Source of the DNA: Acinetobacter sp. LoGeW2-3
Lineage (GTDB): Bacteria > Pseudomonadota > Gammaproteobacteria > Pseudomonadales > Moraxellaceae
Assembly: GCF_002688565.1 (NCBI RefSeq)
Contig: NZ_CP024011.1
Location: 1-64,000, forward strand
Reading direction: 5' to 3'
DNA: 64,000 nucleotides
The translations under genes and the position numbers were made by a program. The notes below the pieces were generated by a model. It saw only the letters and a list, made by a program, of their open reading frames with translations, did not search any database and was not told the DNA's origin. This document shows positions 9,531 to 19,176 of the stretch, one piece after another. Each line of letters begins with the position of its first letter. Position 1 is the first letter of the stretch.

Positions 9531-12035
9531 ATGCTATTTATCTATGCTGTTTTGCTTCTATTACTCAGCTTATGGGCGATTTTTTATTTTCAGCTTTCTC
9601 GAACCACAGGTGCATTTGCCCTGATTTTTGTGTCGATCTTGGTTGCATTTATCAGTCCATGGTCGCTTTTACTAGGCATCCCTCTGATTCTAATCAGTCT
9701 GGTGGTACTGATTGATCCTTTACGTATGGCTGTCATTACACGACCAGCTTACAAAGCCTTGGCGAATGCCATGCCGAGCATCAGTTCAACAGAGCGTGAA
9801 GCATTGGAATCCGGCACTAGTTGGTGGGAAAAAGAACTGTTTATGGGTGCTCCAGACTGGAAAATCTTTAACAACTATCCATATCCCAAGCTGTCTAATG
9901 AAGAACAGTCTTTCATAGATAATGAAGTCGAAACACTTTGCAGCATGTTAGATGAATGGGAAATTCATCAACAGAAAGAACTTCCTGCACATATCTGGCA
10001 ATTTATTAAAGACAATGGTTTCTTGGGTCTGATTATTCCAAAAGAATATGGTGGTCGTGCCTTTAGCTCCTTTGCCCAAAGCCGTGTAATGAGTAAGATT
10101 GCTTCCCGATCTTTAACAGCTGCAGTGAGCTGTATGGTGCCAAACTCGCTTGGACCGGGTGAACTGTTGCTGCATTATGGAACAGAAGAACAGAAAAATC
10201 GTTATTTACCCGGTTTAGCTAAAGGACTAGAAATCCCCTGTTTCGGTCTGACCAGCCCGGAAGCCGGTTCCGATGCCGGTGCGATTCCAGATACTGGTGT
10301 AGTCTGCTATGGACAGTATGAAGGCCAAGAAGTTCTGGGTTTGAGAATGAATTTCTCTAAACGCTGGATTACCTTGGCGCCGATCGCTACTGTCGTCGGT
10401 TTAGCCTTTAAAATGTATGATCCAGACCGTTTACTGGAAGGACCAGCCGAATATGGCATTACCTGTGCCCTGTTACCTGCCAATCATGAAGGCGTTGTCG
10501 TCGGTCCACGTCATAATCCCGGCCCGCCATTTATGAATGGTACGGTTGAAGGTAAAGATGTCTTCATTCCACTGGACTGGATTATTGGCGGTGTTAAAAA
10601 TGCCGGTAAAGGCTGGCGTATGCTGATGGAATGTCTGGCAGTAGGTCGTGGTATTTCGCTACCCGCTCTATCTACTTCCAGTGCAGAAATGGCTTATCTG
10701 AATGTCGGCGCATTTTCACGAATCCGTCAGCAATTCAAAATATCGGTGGGTAAATTTGAGGGCGTGCAGGAAGCCAATAGCGAAATTGCTAGCGACACTT
10801 ACATGCTGGAGGCTTTCCGTTATCTAGTAACTTGTGGCCTAAATCAGGGTGGTAAACCAGCAGTAATGACCGCAATTGCCAAATACTATGCGACTGAAAC
10901 CATGCGTAAAATTGTTAATCACGGTATGGATGTGGTTGGTGGCCGTGCCATTCAGATGGGTCCACGTAACTTCCTCGCCTTGAACTATCAAGCCATTCCG
11001 GTGTCGATTACAGTTGAAGGTGCCAATATTCTCAGTCGTTCCTTAATGATTTTTGGTCAAGGTTCAATGCGTTGCCATCCTTATTTGTATGAAGAATTAC
11101 AGCTCTTACAAGCGCAAGACAGGGATGCAGCTCAAGAAACATTTAATGATCTGTTATTTAAGCATTTAGGTTATACCTTTAACCGTACGGCTCGCTCCTT
11201 TGCTTATGCCTTTACAGGTGGCTCAGGTGCATTTCCACAAAGTGCAGTTGATTTTACCCGTCCTTATTACAAGATCATTAACCGACTCAGTGCCAACTTT
11301 GCCCTGACTGCAGACATGTGTCTAGGTTTACTTGCCGGTGATATTAAGCGTAAGGAAATGCTGTCCGGTCGTCTGGCAGATATTCATGCGCATTTATTTA
11401 TTGCCTCTGCAATTCTCAAGTTCTTTGAACATAGTAAAAAGACTGAAGCTGAACGTTTACATGCCAAATTGGCAGTAGAAAAATCCTTATATACTGCTCA
11501 GGAAGCTTTTTATGATCTGTTTGAGAATTTCCCGGTTCGTATTGCAGCGGGTATGGTGAAATTACTCTGCTTCCCATTTGGTCGCCCATTGAAGAAACCA
11601 TCAGATCATCTCAAACAGCAGGTTGCGAATAGCATGATGGAAGATAATGCTTTCCGCCAAGTTTTAAAAAAACATGTCTACTACAGTAAAGCTGAAGATG
11701 ATGTCACCGGTCGTATGGAATCAACCTTTAGCATGCTGCTGGATATTGAGCATCTTTGGGATCGCTTTAAGAAAGCCGAGAATAAGGGCCAATTTAAAGG
11801 TCTGAGTTTTGCTGAACATGTAGCAGATGCACGACAACATGGTTTTATTAACGAGCATGAGGCTGAAAAGCTCTTGCATTATAATGCCCGACGTTATGAC
11901 AGTATGCTGACTGATGTCTTTGATCTGCAGCTCCAAGAAGCGATGGAATTAGAAAATCCATATATCAGTAAGGCAGATGCAACCGGTACTGATACTTCAG
12001 TTCAAACAGATCCTTCGCATTCAACGACTCCTTAG
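9531..12035 (+). CDS. fadE: acyl-CoA dehydrogenase, FadE type
   Basis: 834 residues, close to the 814 of the E. coli FadE, which carries out the first FAD-dependent step of fatty-acid beta-oxidation. Two hydrophobic N-terminal helices (about residues 2-25 and 28-60) suggest membrane attachment. The acyl-CoA dehydrogenase core follows: EEQNRYLPGLAKG, CFGLTSPEAGSDAGA for flavin and substrate contact, and the helical domain with VVGGRAIQMGPRN and VEGANILSRSL. The FadE-specific C-terminal extension runs from about 600 to 800. The last 20 residues are Ser/Thr-rich. The gene stands alone between terminators. Confidence 0.94.
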   Translation: MLFIYAVLLLLLSLWAIFYFQLSRTTGAFALIFVSILVAFISPWSLLLGIPLILISLVVLIDPLRMAVITRPAYKALANAMPSISSTEREALESGTSWWEKELFMGAPDWKIFNNYPYPKLSNEEQSFIDNEVETLCSMLDEWEIHQQKELPAHIWQFIKDNGFLGLIIPKEYGGRAFSSFAQSRVMSKIASRSLTAAVSCMVPNSLGPGELLLHYGTEEQKNRYLPGLAKGLEIPCFGLTSPEAGSDAGAIPDTGVVCYGQYEGQEVLGLRMNFSKRWITLAPIATVVGLAFKMYDPDRLLEGPAEYGITCALLPANHEGVVVGPRHNPGPPFMNGTVEGKDVFIPLDWIIGGVKNAGKGWRMLMECLAVGRGISLPALSTSSAEMAYLNVGAFSRIRQQFKISVGKFEGVQEANSEIASDTYMLEAFRYLVTCGLNQGGKPAVMTAIAKYYATETMRKIVNHGMDVVGGRAIQMGPRNFLALNYQAIPVSITVEGANILSRSLMIFGQGSMRCHPYLYEELQLLQAQDRDAAQETFNDLLFKHLGYTFNRTARSFAYAFTGGSGAFPQSAVDFTRPYYKIINRLSANFALTADMCLGLLAGDIKRKEMLSGRLADIHAHLFIASAILKFFEHSKKTEAERLHAKLAVEKSLYTAQEAFYDLFENFPVRIAAGMVKLLCFPFGRPLKKPSDHLKQQVANSMMEDNAFRQVLKKHVYYSKAEDDVTGRMESTFSMLLDIEHLWDRFKKAENKGQFKGLSFAEHVADARQHGFINEHEAEKLLHYNARRYDSMLTDVFDLQLQEAMELENPYISKADATGTDTSVQTDPSHSTTP

Positions 12036-12109
12036 ATAGAGCTTTTATCTAAATCGGTCTTTGATTCCAAAGCGAAGTATTATTTCTTTACTCTGCTTTG
12101 GAATCTCTC

Positions 12110-12133
12110 AAGTGGCTACCCAGCCACTTTTTT
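12110..12133 (+). terminator. rho-independent terminator of fadE
   Basis: AGTGGCT / AGCCACT stem with ACCC loop and a T run. A second long hairpin (TTCCAAAGC / GCTTTGGAA, about 12,065-12,103) lies just upstream without a T run. Confidence 0.8.
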
Positions 12134-12201
12134 ACGACTATTGCACGATGGCATTTTGCCTTTAAAGCCTTAAGCTAGACCGATAATAAAATTGAGGGTT
12201 A

Positions 12202-12597
12202 ATGATGTCACAACAAGATTATGAAAATGGCTTGAAAGTCCGTACTGAAGTGATGGGTGCAAGTTTTGTAAAACGTGCTCAGGACAATACGGTTCCTTTT
12301 ACCCAACCGTTACAGGACTGGATTAATGAACATGCCTGGGGTTCAACCTGGCAACGTGAAGGGGTTTTACCACGTAAATACCGTTCTTTAATTACTATTG
12401 CTTTTCTTACCGCGCAAAAAAGCCCAACTGAATTGAAAGGCCATGTTCGTGGCGCTTTGAATAACGGTGCGACAGTTGAAGAAATTCAGGAAGTACTACT
12501 GCATAGCTTGCCTTACTGCGGCGCTCCTGCAACACAAGAAGCATTCCGTGCAGCGCTTGAAGTGATCCAAGAATATCAATCGAATCAGCAGAGTTAA
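12202..12597 (+). CDS. carboxymuconolactone decarboxylase family protein (PcaC-like)
   Basis: 131 residues. The helical core matches 4-carboxymuconolactone decarboxylases: W in HAWGSTWQREG, PRKYRSLITIAFLTAQ, then ELKGHVRGALNNGATVEEIQEVLLHSLPYCGAPATQEAFR. There is no CxxC, so it is not an AhpD-type peroxidase reductant. PcaC acts in the protocatechuate branch of the beta-ketoadipate pathway, but no other pca gene is nearby, so the actual substrate is uncertain. Two ATGs at 12,202 and 12,205 are both possible, with GAGGG about 7 bases upstream. Confidence 0.82.
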   Translation: MMSQQDYENGLKVRTEVMGASFVKRAQDNTVPFTQPLQDWINEHAWGSTWQREGVLPRKYRSLITIAFLTAQKSPTELKGHVRGALNNGATVEEIQEVLLHSLPYCGAPATQEAFRAALEVIQEYQSNQQS

Positions 12598-12634
12598 GAA
12601 TTGCTTAGGCTATTTAGCCATCTTAGCAATAATA

Positions 12635-12664
12635 AAGCCGGGAATTAAAATTCCCGGTTTTTTA
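12635..12664. terminator. bidirectional terminator between the PcaC-like gene and the rut operon
   Basis: Stem CCGGGAATT / AATTCCCGG with flanking A and T runs. Confidence 0.85.
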
Positions 12665-12742
12665 AATTTTGAATCGATAAATCTATTGTTCTTTAATTAA
12701 AGAATCATAGTTTCTCTGTTTAATAAAAAATTAAAAATAAAC

Positions 12743-13618
12743 TTATCCTCTTAATTCAATTTGAGTACGTTGCTCCAAGCCTTGCACCGCAGCGGAAAAA
12801 TCTAATTGACTGGCCTGAGATTTCGCTATTTGCTGAAACTCTTGCTGAACCAAAGACATCACCGATAAATCCAGTTGCTGTTGTTGTACCAGCTTCAAAG
12901 CAATGCCAATATCTTTCTGCAATAGATCCAGTGCAAAGGTCTTGTTAAATTCACGGTTCAGTACACGCTGCGCCATGATATTTTCCGACATGCTGCTTTT
13001 ACCACTGGAATGATTAATACAGTTCAGTGCACTGCTTAAATCAACGCCCTGTCCTTTCAGTACAGTCAGTCCTTCAGCCAATGCCCATAAGTGAGTCGCC
13101 ATTAAGGTATTATTCACGGCTTTCACCGCAAAGCCCGAACCACTTTCTCCCACATATTCAATTAAACTAGCAAAGGCATCAATGATCGGTTTAGCTTGCT
13201 CAAAGGCTTGTTCATTGCCTCCGACCATAACGGTTAAAGTGCCACGTTCTGCCCCAATCGTTTGACCCGAAACCGGTGCATCCAGATAAAAACTGCCTTG
13301 TTTCTCCAGGAGCTTCGCCAGTTTCTGGGCAGATTCTGGCACCCCGCTGGTACAGTCAATCCAGATTGCACCTTGTTTGGGTGGATGAGCTGCAATCAAT
13401 GCTTCAACATCCTGACTGGTCGGCAAACAGGAAAAGATAAAATCTGCCTGAACCACCTGCTCAATACCAACTGCCTGCGTTGCAAAAGTTTCAGCATGCG
13501 CTACAGCTTTCTGTTCAGTACGGTTCCAGACCCAAACCTGATGTCCGAGTTTTGGCAAATGGGAGGCCATATGCCAGCCCATTGCCCCGAGTCCTAAAAA
13601 TGCAATTGAATGACTCAA
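12743..13618 (-). CDS. NAD(P)-dependent beta-hydroxyacid dehydrogenase (3-hydroxyisobutyrate dehydrogenase family), likely malonic semialdehyde reductase
   Basis: 291 residues. The N-terminal Rossmann motif is FLGLGAMGWHMASHL; WNRTEQK suggests preference for NADP. The substrate-binding DAPVSGQTIGAERGTLTVMVGG and the catalytic lysine in GFAVKAVNNTLMA are intact. It is the last gene of the rut operon, 15 bases after rutG. The Rut pathway ends with RutE reducing malonic semialdehyde to 3-hydroxypropionate; no rutE is present here, and enzymes of this family are known to catalyse that reaction. I therefore infer it replaces RutE. It could also be a tartronate semialdehyde or hydroxyisobutyrate enzyme acting elsewhere. 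Confidence 0.85.
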   Translation of the reverse strand: MSHSIAFLGLGAMGWHMASHLPKLGHQVWVWNRTEQKAVAHAETFATQAVGIEQVVQADFIFSCLPTSQDVEALIAAHPPKQGAIWIDCTSGVPESAQKLAKLLEKQGSFYLDAPVSGQTIGAERGTLTVMVGGNEQAFEQAKPIIDAFASLIEYVGESGSGFAVKAVNNTLMATHLWALAEGLTVLKGQGVDLSSALNCINHSSGKSSMSENIMAQRVLNREFNKTFALDLLQKDIGIALKLVQQQQLDLSVMSLVQQEFQQIAKSQASQLDFSAAVQGLEQRTQIELRG

Positions 13619-13633
13619 AAAATGCTCCTCATA

Positions 13634-14995
13634 TTAAGCGACTGGCTTAGCTTCAACTTCAGTTACGGTTTCAGCTGATTCATATGCTGGCAATTCTTTA
13701 TCTTCACCACGGTTCAGAAATAGATTCAATAGAATCGCAGCCACAGTTGCAGTACCAATACCACCGAGGTCAAAACCACCAATCTGCAAGCTATAGCTCC
13801 CTGTCCCCATGATCAGACACACGGCACCAATAATCAGCGTACTGTTCTTGGTGAAATCAACACGGTTATCTACCCAGATTTTCGCACCAGCCACCGTAAT
13901 CAGGCCAAATACGACAATCGATGCACCACCTAATAAGGCCACTGGAATGGTACTGATCACTGCACCGAATTTAGGTGAAAGTCCGAGTAAAATGGCGAAG
14001 ATACCCGCGAAGACAAATACAGTGGTTGCATAAACTTTGGTCACTGCCATTACACCGATATTTTCGGCATACGTAGTCATCCCTGTACCACCGACAGAAG
14101 CTGACAATGAAGTACACACCCCATCCGCAAAGAAACCACGACCCATATATGGCGACAGGTTTTTACCCGTCATCGCAGATACGGCTTTAAAGTGCCCCAG
14201 ATTTTCTGCAACCAAGATAATTGCCACTGGTGCAATCATCAGCATGGCATTCATTTCAAAGACCGGACTCTGGAAATTTGGTAAACCAAACCATGCGGCT
14301 TCACTGACTTTGGTAAAATCAATCGCAGGTCCGAAGCCCATCACATTAGTGAAAAGGAAGTAAATTAGGTAGGAAGATAATAAGCCCAATAACAATAACA
14401 GACGGCGTACCATTCCTCGGGTAAATACAGCAATCACACTGATACAGATAATGGTGATTAATGCCATCCAGGAATCAAACTGGTTCGCTGAAACACTTTT
14501 AATCGCAACGGGCGCCAGGTTCAAGCCGATAATCATCACGATCACGCCTGTCACTACAGGTGGCATCAGTTTTTCAATCCAGTTGGTACCAGTTTTCATG
14601 ACCAGTAGCCCAATCAAGGCATAGACGATACCGCAAGCAATGGTGCCGCCAAGTGCCAGTCCGATATTAGGATTCGCGCCAACACCGGAATACCCCGTTA
14701 CTGCGACGACCGCACCAATAAAGGCAAAGCTTGATCCCAGATAACTTGGCAATCGACCGCCCGTGATCAGGAAAAATAAAATGGTGCCAATCCCGGTAAT
14801 AAAAATCGTGAGATTGGGATCAAACCCCATTAATAAGGGTGCCAGCACGGTTGCGCCAAACATGGCAAACACATGCTGTAACCCGAGAATAATACTTTTT
14901 CCAGCAGGCAGATATTCATCTGTTTGCACGGGTGTGGTATCGAGATTGCCTTGGTAAGGCTTAAATTTTGGAAACCACGTTTCTTTTTCTTGCAT
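13634..14995 (-). CDS. rutG: pyrimidine permease RutG (NCS2 family)
   Basis: 453 residues with about 12-14 membrane segments. QHVFAMFGATVLAPLLMGF, TGGRLPSYLGSSFAF and VAENLGHFKAVSAMTG, where the glutamate binds substrate, are the nucleobase/cation symporter-2 landmarks. The sequence is closer to RutG than to UraA in SLSASVGGTGMTTYAENIG. It imports uracil or thymine for breakdown by the rest of the operon. An AAGGAGGGG ribosome-binding site precedes the ATG. The hydrophilic C-tail of about 25 residues is acidic. Confidence 0.9.
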   Translation of the reverse strand: MQEKETWFPKFKPYQGNLDTTPVQTDEYLPAGKSIILGLQHVFAMFGATVLAPLLMGFDPNLTIFITGIGTILFFLITGGRLPSYLGSSFAFIGAVVAVTGYSGVGANPNIGLALGGTIACGIVYALIGLLVMKTGTNWIEKLMPPVVTGVIVMIIGLNLAPVAIKSVSANQFDSWMALITIICISVIAVFTRGMVRRLLLLLGLLSSYLIYFLFTNVMGFGPAIDFTKVSEAAWFGLPNFQSPVFEMNAMLMIAPVAIILVAENLGHFKAVSAMTGKNLSPYMGRGFFADGVCTSLSASVGGTGMTTYAENIGVMAVTKVYATTVFVFAGIFAILLGLSPKFGAVISTIPVALLGGASIVVFGLITVAGAKIWVDNRVDFTKNSTLIIGAVCLIMGTGSYSLQIGGFDLGGIGTATVAAILLNLFLNRGEDKELPAYESAETVTEVEAKPVA

Positions 14996-15028
14996 CGGCT
15001 TCCCCTCCTTGATTAGGATTGAATTGAA

Positions 15029-15610
15029 TTAGCACATTTTGTGTGGCTCACAGTAAGAACGGTTGAAGTACATCAGCGCATTGCCTTGACTCTGGCACAT
15101 GGCTTTCACCTCACAGAACAGCACGTCATGACTGCCTACGGATAAACATTGGACCACCTCGCAGTCAAAACTGACCAAGGCATCCTCAAGTACAGGTGAC
15201 TGGGTCACCAGGGTTTTCCAGTTCCCCTGACTGAAACGCTCTGCCATTGGTGTTTTTCCACCAAACAGATTGGAAAGATGTTGTTGATGTGATGCCAAAG
15301 TATTCACACACAACACCTGATTCTTTTTAAAGGTTTCATAGACTGACGCAGAACGGTTCAGGCACACCAGCAACGTTGGTGGTGTATCCGTCACGCTACA
15401 TACGGCCGAAGCGGTAAATCCAGCCATTCCTGCATCGCCTTGCGTGGTAATCACATTCACCGCAGCACCCAGATTGGACATGCCCTGACGGAAAATCTGC
15501 TGATCGACTTGGGTAAAGATGTCACCCGATGAATTAGTCGCCAAAACCTTATTTAATGCGTTATTTTCTGCAACTGTCTCTGTGATGATTTTAGATAGTT
15601 TGGCATTCAT
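15029..15610 (-). CDS. rutF: FMN reductase RutF
   Basis: 193 residues, a flavin-reductase-like (split-barrel) domain that makes FMNH2 for the RutA monooxygenase. It has [19 protein letters not shown] at the N-terminal domain start, [23 protein letters not shown] for flavin binding, and [13 protein letters not shown]. An in-frame ATG at 15,634 is possible, but the ATG at 15,610 has AGGAG 6 bases before it. It follows rutC by 79 bases and precedes rutG by 33. Confidence 0.88.
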   Translation of the reverse strand: MNAKLSKIITETVAENNALNKVLATNSSGDIFTQVDQQIFRQGMSNLGAAVNVITTQGDAGMAGFTASAVCSVTDTPPTLLVCLNRSASVYETFKKNQVLCVNTLASHQQHLSNLFGGKTPMAERFSQGNWKTLVTQSPVLEDALVSFDCEVVQCLSVGSHDVLFCEVKAMCQSQGNALMYFNRSYCEPHKMC

Positions 15611-15689
15611 GCTGTTCTCCTGACCCCAAGTCAATATTCAGTTTCAGACCTGGGGCATCTAGTAATGAGATTGAATCAGGTGGATCGGC

Positions 15690-16070
15690 TTATACATGGG
15701 CAATCGAAGCAATTTCAACTAGCGCATCAGGTTTGACCAAACCTGTCTGTACGCAATACCGTGCCGGCTTATCTCCCGGGAAATACTCTGCATAAACTGC
15801 ATTAATCGCAGCATAATCTGCCCAGTCTTTGACAAAGACATGGTTAAAGGTTACGTCATCCATACTGCCTCCCGCTTCCTCAATCACACGCTTGATGGTT
15901 TCCAGAATATGACGGGTCTGTGCTGCGGCATCACCGACATGCACCACATTATTATTTTCATCAAAAGCTAATGTACCGGATACATACACAATATTGTCTG
16001 CCTTGGTTGCCGGTACATACGGTGCTAATGGTTTCGATGTTCCTGCTGGAATAATGATTTCTTTAGGCAT
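15690..16070 (-). CDS. rutC: 3-aminoacrylate deaminase RutC (RidA/YjgF family)
   Basis: 126 residues, a single RidA fold. [18 protein letters not shown] is the N-terminal motif. The carboxylate-binding arginine lies in [19 protein letters not shown], near the C-terminus. In the pathway it helps convert 3-aminoacrylate to malonic semialdehyde and ammonia. Its position between rutB and rutF is that of the E. coli operon, except that rutD and rutE are not in between. Confidence 0.92.
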   Translation of the reverse strand: MPKEIIIPAGTSKPLAPYVPATKADNIVYVSGTLAFDENNNVVHVGDAAAQTRHILETIKRVIEEAGGSMDDVTFNHVFVKDWADYAAINAVYAEYFPGDKPARYCVQTGLVKPDALVEIASIAHV

Positions 16071-16103
16071 ACTATTTTTTCCTTAATTCTGTTCTTTAAT
16101 TCT

Positions 16104-16865
16104 TTATGCGCTTACAGCCAAATTAGTTTCTTTTAGTGACTCACTTTCTTTTTGAAAGGTCTCTACAAAATTTGCAGTATCTGACACCCAGCCAAAGAAA
16201 GTCTTAATGTTATACAGACTGGCTTCATGCGCTTCGACTGGACCTGCCTGATGGCAGGCATCAGCAAGGGCTACACCGAAATACTCCAAGAAGAAGCCAT
16301 CACGTAGCGTTGATTCCACACACACGTTGGTGGCAATTCCGACAAAGACCAGATTGCGAATACCTCGGACACGCAACATGCTGTCCAACGCAGTATGAAA
16401 GAAACCGCTATAACGTGGCTTTTCAATGACCAGATCCTGTGGCAGTGGCTTTAACTCATCAATCAGCTCAAAATCCCAACCGCCTTTTGCTAACAATTGT
16501 CCCTGTAATTCAGGACGTTTACGCATAGTCTTTAAGGCATTGGATTTATGGAAGTTTGGAGAGTCGGTACCACCTGCTTCCTTATATTCGGCATCCCAGC
16601 CATTTTTGAAATAAATCACCTGAATACCGGCTGCATGCGCTACATCAACGGCCTTTTTAATATTTTCTACTACTGGCCTGGTCTTTGAAACATCAAAGCC
16701 CGCCAGATCCAGATAGCCACCCTGTGAGGTATAAGCATTCTGCATATCAATCACAATCAAGGCAGTCTGTTCTGGTGCAAGACAAATCGCTTCTGGTTCC
16801 GCTTTAAGCGTTTTCCCTGTGCCGAGTTTTTCCGTAAAACCGGCTGTTACCACTGATTCACTCAT
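16104..16865 (-). CDS. rutB: ureidoacrylate amidohydrolase RutB
   Basis: 253 residues of the isochorismatase-like hydrolase fold. It cleaves peroxyureidoacrylate or ureidoacrylate to aminoacrylate, CO2 and ammonia. The catalytic aspartate is in IVIDMQNAY, the lysine in [10 protein letters not shown], and the nucleophilic cysteine in [15 protein letters not shown]; a cis-peptide precedes this last motif in the family. The start overlaps the rutA stop by 4 bases (ATGA), so translation is coupled. Confidence 0.93.
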   Translation of the reverse strand: MSESVVTAGFTEKLGTGKTLKAEPEAICLAPEQTALIVIDMQNAYTSQGGYLDLAGFDVSKTRPVVENIKKAVDVAHAAGIQVIYFKNGWDAEYKEAGGTDSPNFHKSNALKTMRKRPELQGQLLAKGGWDFELIDELKPLPQDLVIEKPRYSGFFHTALDSMLRVRGIRNLVFVGIATNVCVESTLRDGFFLEYFGVALADACHQAGPVEAHEASLYNIKTFFGWVSDTANFVETFQKESESLKETNLAVSA

Positions 16866-17974
16866 GCGCTTTTCTCCAGAACCGGTGTTGCACCTTCAAT
16901 GACAATATGATCACGACATTTCATTAGCGGCTGGATTTTTTGACCGAAATCTTCAACCCCTTGAATAAAATCATCAAACGTCAGTAGTACGCCTTCCGTA
17001 CCTTTGATCTCGCCAATTTCATCCAACATTCGTGCCACATTTTCATAAGAACCCACCAGCGTACCCATATTAATATTCACTGGAGATACGCTAGAAGCCA
17101 TTTGACGGATATTGGTATCTGTCCCGGAAGTGGTATCTTTACCGCCCTGATTCATCAGCCAGTTAATCGCTTCCATGTCGGCACCGTCGTTATAGTGCTG
17201 CCATTTGGCTTGCGCTTCTTCATCGGTTTCTGCAGCAATCACCATAAACAGCACATAAGTCTGTACATCACGGCCAGTTACATCTGTTTTTTCTTTCAGG
17301 CGGTCATTAATTTCTGCATAAGCTGTTGGAGTATTCAGACCTTTGCCAAATACGAAGTTATAGTCGGCATATTGTGCAGAAAACTCTAAACCTGCATCCG
17401 ACTGGCCTGCGCAGATAATTTTCATATCCGCTTGTGGACGTGGGCTCACACGGCAGTCTTCCATCTGGAAATGTTCGCCTTTAAAGTCTGATTTACCCGT
17501 CGCCCAAAGTTCACGCAGAATTTGTACATATTCAGACAGGTATTCATAGCGCTTGCCAAAATAATCATTACCTGGCCACATGCCCATTTGGGTATATTCA
17601 GGTGGCTGCCAGCCGGTCACCACATTCAGACCAAAACGGCCATTTGAAATTGAATCAATCGTAGAAGCCATACGCGCGACAATTGCAGGTGGCATTACCA
17701 GCGTTGCTGCTGTTGCGAAAATTTTAATTTTGCTGGTAACAGCCGCAAGGCCTGCCATTAAGGTAAACGTTTCCAAGTTATGTTCCCAGAATTCAGTCTT
17801 GCCACCAAAGCCACGCAGCTTGACCATAGAAAGTGCGAAATCGAAACCATAGTGCTCAGCGCGCTGTACGATTTGTTTGTTTAACTCAAAAGTCGGCATG
17901 TACTGCGGTGCATTTTCAGAGAGTAACCAGCCATTATTTCCGATTGGACAGAAGACACCTATTTTCATTTTCAC
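16862..17974 (-). CDS. rutA: pyrimidine monooxygenase RutA
   Basis: 370 residues of the bacterial luciferase-like flavin monooxygenase family. It uses FMNH2 and O2 to open the uracil ring between N3 and C4. [18 protein letters not shown] and the FMN-contacting [20 protein letters not shown] are characteristic of RutA rather than alkanesulfonate monooxygenase. First gene of the operon, with about 60 bases between a predicted sigma-54 start point and the ATG. The N-terminus [17 protein letters not shown] fits the family. Confidence 0.94.
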   Translation of the reverse strand: MKMKIGVFCPIGNNGWLLSENAPQYMPTFELNKQIVQRAEHYGFDFALSMVKLRGFGGKTEFWEHNLETFTLMAGLAAVTSKIKIFATAATLVMPPAIVARMASTIDSISNGRFGLNVVTGWQPPEYTQMGMWPGNDYFGKRYEYLSEYVQILRELWATGKSDFKGEHFQMEDCRVSPRPQADMKIICAGQSDAGLEFSAQYADYNFVFGKGLNTPTAYAEINDRLKEKTDVTGRDVQTYVLFMVIAAETDEEAQAKWQHYNDGADMEAINWLMNQGGKDTTSGTDTNIRQMASSVSPVNINMGTLVGSYENVARMLDEIGEIKGTEGVLLTFDDFIQGVEDFGQKIQPLMKCRDHIVIEGATPVLEKSA

Positions 17975-18043
17975 ACCTCATTATTTTTAACACTTATTCA
18001 AAATTCTGATTCCACTTCGGGAACTTTATCTACAAGATAAACA

Positions 18044-18060
18044 TTGCAAAGCGTATGCCA
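18044..18060 (-). promoter_or_regulatory. sigma-54 (-24/-12) promoter of rutA
   Basis: Minus strand TGGCATACGCTTTGCAA has the invariant GG and GC exactly 10 bases apart and matches TGGCACG-N4-TTGCW at nearly all other positions. The inferred start point is near 18,034. The E. coli rut operon is NtrC-activated, which agrees. Confidence 0.65.
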
Positions 18061-18263
18061 ACTATTTTTAATTAAAATATTTCAAATACTTAATATTTTA
18101 TTTTTTGAATCTTTAGTAAAATAACTGTTTTTAATCATGGATCAATTTTGTTCACTATGTTTCATTCAAGTGCATCTCTACAGATCACTACTTTTCTTTT
18201 TCATGTATAAATTCATGGTAAGAATCACTGGAATGTCATAAAAAACATTAATTAGAAAAAATA

Positions 18264-18291
18264 AAAAACCAGACACTAGGTCTGGTTTTTA
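18264..18291 (-). terminator. terminator of rutD
   Basis: AAACCAGAC / TCTGGTTT hairpin flanked by A and T runs, 13 bases after the rutD stop, separating it from rutA. Confidence 0.85.
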
Positions 18292-18304
18292 AAAAATCTT
18301 CAAA

Positions 18305-19096
18305 CTAAGGGGAGATCAGGAATGAAAGGATTAGTTGATTCACCTGATCTGTCACAGTCACAGTAGATGCATGTGCACCTGTAGCAAGCAAACTGAGGTG
18401 ACTATGAGGCAAGCATTGCTGTAACTGTTGTGAACGCTGATAAGGCACCAGGAAATCATCCTGATTGGCAATCAGATGTACAGAAACATCTTTGAGTGCC
18501 TGTTGATATTCTGTTTCCAGTTTAAAGGCCTGTACAGCTTGTAAGCGTGCCAAGACATTTTGAATCGGTGGGAAATCTAAGAGCTGCTTGTTCTCTGCTT
18601 CAGTTAACTGATCAATATGGGTTGAGATCCACTGCGGCGGATAAAGAAACAAAGCCTGTGCTCTCACATATGCCTCTGCCCCGCTATTCACCAATAACGA
18701 AGTCCGTGCCTCGAAACATTTCTGCGTATGGGCATCCAGCTCTCCCCAAGCATTTAACATGGTCAGACTGAGCAGCTTAAACTTTCTTTCAGCCTGATAG
18801 ATCGCCAGTTGCATGCCGATATGTCCGCCCAGCGCATGCCCGATAAAATGAAATTCTCGGATATCTTTAGTAATTAATAAATCCAGAACCTGCCGGGCCA
18901 TATGATCTATGGAATAAGGCGTGGGCAAGAGTTCAGAGTTCGAATGACAGCCTTCCTGATCATAAGTGACTACATGAAAATATTGCTGCAAGGCTTGGAT
19001 TTGCGGATTCCAAAAACTGGCGTGACCACCTAATCCGGAAGAAAGCACCACATAAGGTACATCTACCTGTGCTGCAGGATGAATAAATAAAGACAT
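18305..19096 (-). CDS. rutD: aminoacrylate hydrolase RutD (alpha/beta hydrolase)
   Basis: 263 residues. The core reads VVLSSGLGGHASFWNPQ, then the nucleophile-elbow region IGHALGGHIGMQLA, where the usual serine of GxSxG is alanine, as in E. coli RutD. RCFEARTSLLVNSGAEAYVRAQ and LFLYPPQW are close to RutD. The aspartate is in ANQDDFLVP and the histidine in GAHASTV. RutD speeds decay of aminoacrylate to malonic semialdehyde. It sits upstream of rutA as a separate transcript with its own terminator. A hairpin covers its ribosome-binding site. Confidence 0.85.
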   Translation of the reverse strand: MSLFIHPAAQVDVPYVVLSSGLGGHASFWNPQIQALQQYFHVVTYDQEGCHSNSELLPTPYSIDHMARQVLDLLITKDIREFHFIGHALGGHIGMQLAIYQAERKFKLLSLTMLNAWGELDAHTQKCFEARTSLLVNSGAEAYVRAQALFLYPPQWISTHIDQLTEAENKQLLDFPPIQNVLARLQAVQAFKLETEYQQALKDVSVHLIANQDDFLVPYQRSQQLQQCLPHSHLSLLATGAHASTVTVTDQVNQLILSFLISP

Positions 19097-19100
19097 AAAA

Positions 19101-19123
19101 CTCTCATATTCGAACTATGAGAG
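19101..19123 (-). promoter_or_regulatory. hairpin over the rutD ribosome-binding site
   Basis: Arms CTCTCATA and TATGAGAG, 8 base pairs, 7-base loop, 4 bases before the rutD ATG. The 3' arm contains GAGAG, the only Shine-Dalgarno-like run, so folding would hide it. Confidence 0.45.
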
Positions 19124-19176
19124 GAATGCAGCAAGATATATGCCTGAATAGGAGTATTTTTGAACAATTGATAAAA

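Larger units (their letters stand above)
17975..18304. other. rutA upstream region with terminator of rutD
   Basis: 330 bases, AT-rich. It holds the sigma-54 promoter and the rutD terminator listed separately. One AGTGCA half-site (18,169-18,174) is the only hint of an NtrC site; no full palindrome is visible. Confidence 0.5.

Noticed and set aside
12202..12597. Part of a protocatechuate (pca) cluster
   Set aside because: No other pca gene is within reach; the gene stands alone between two terminators.
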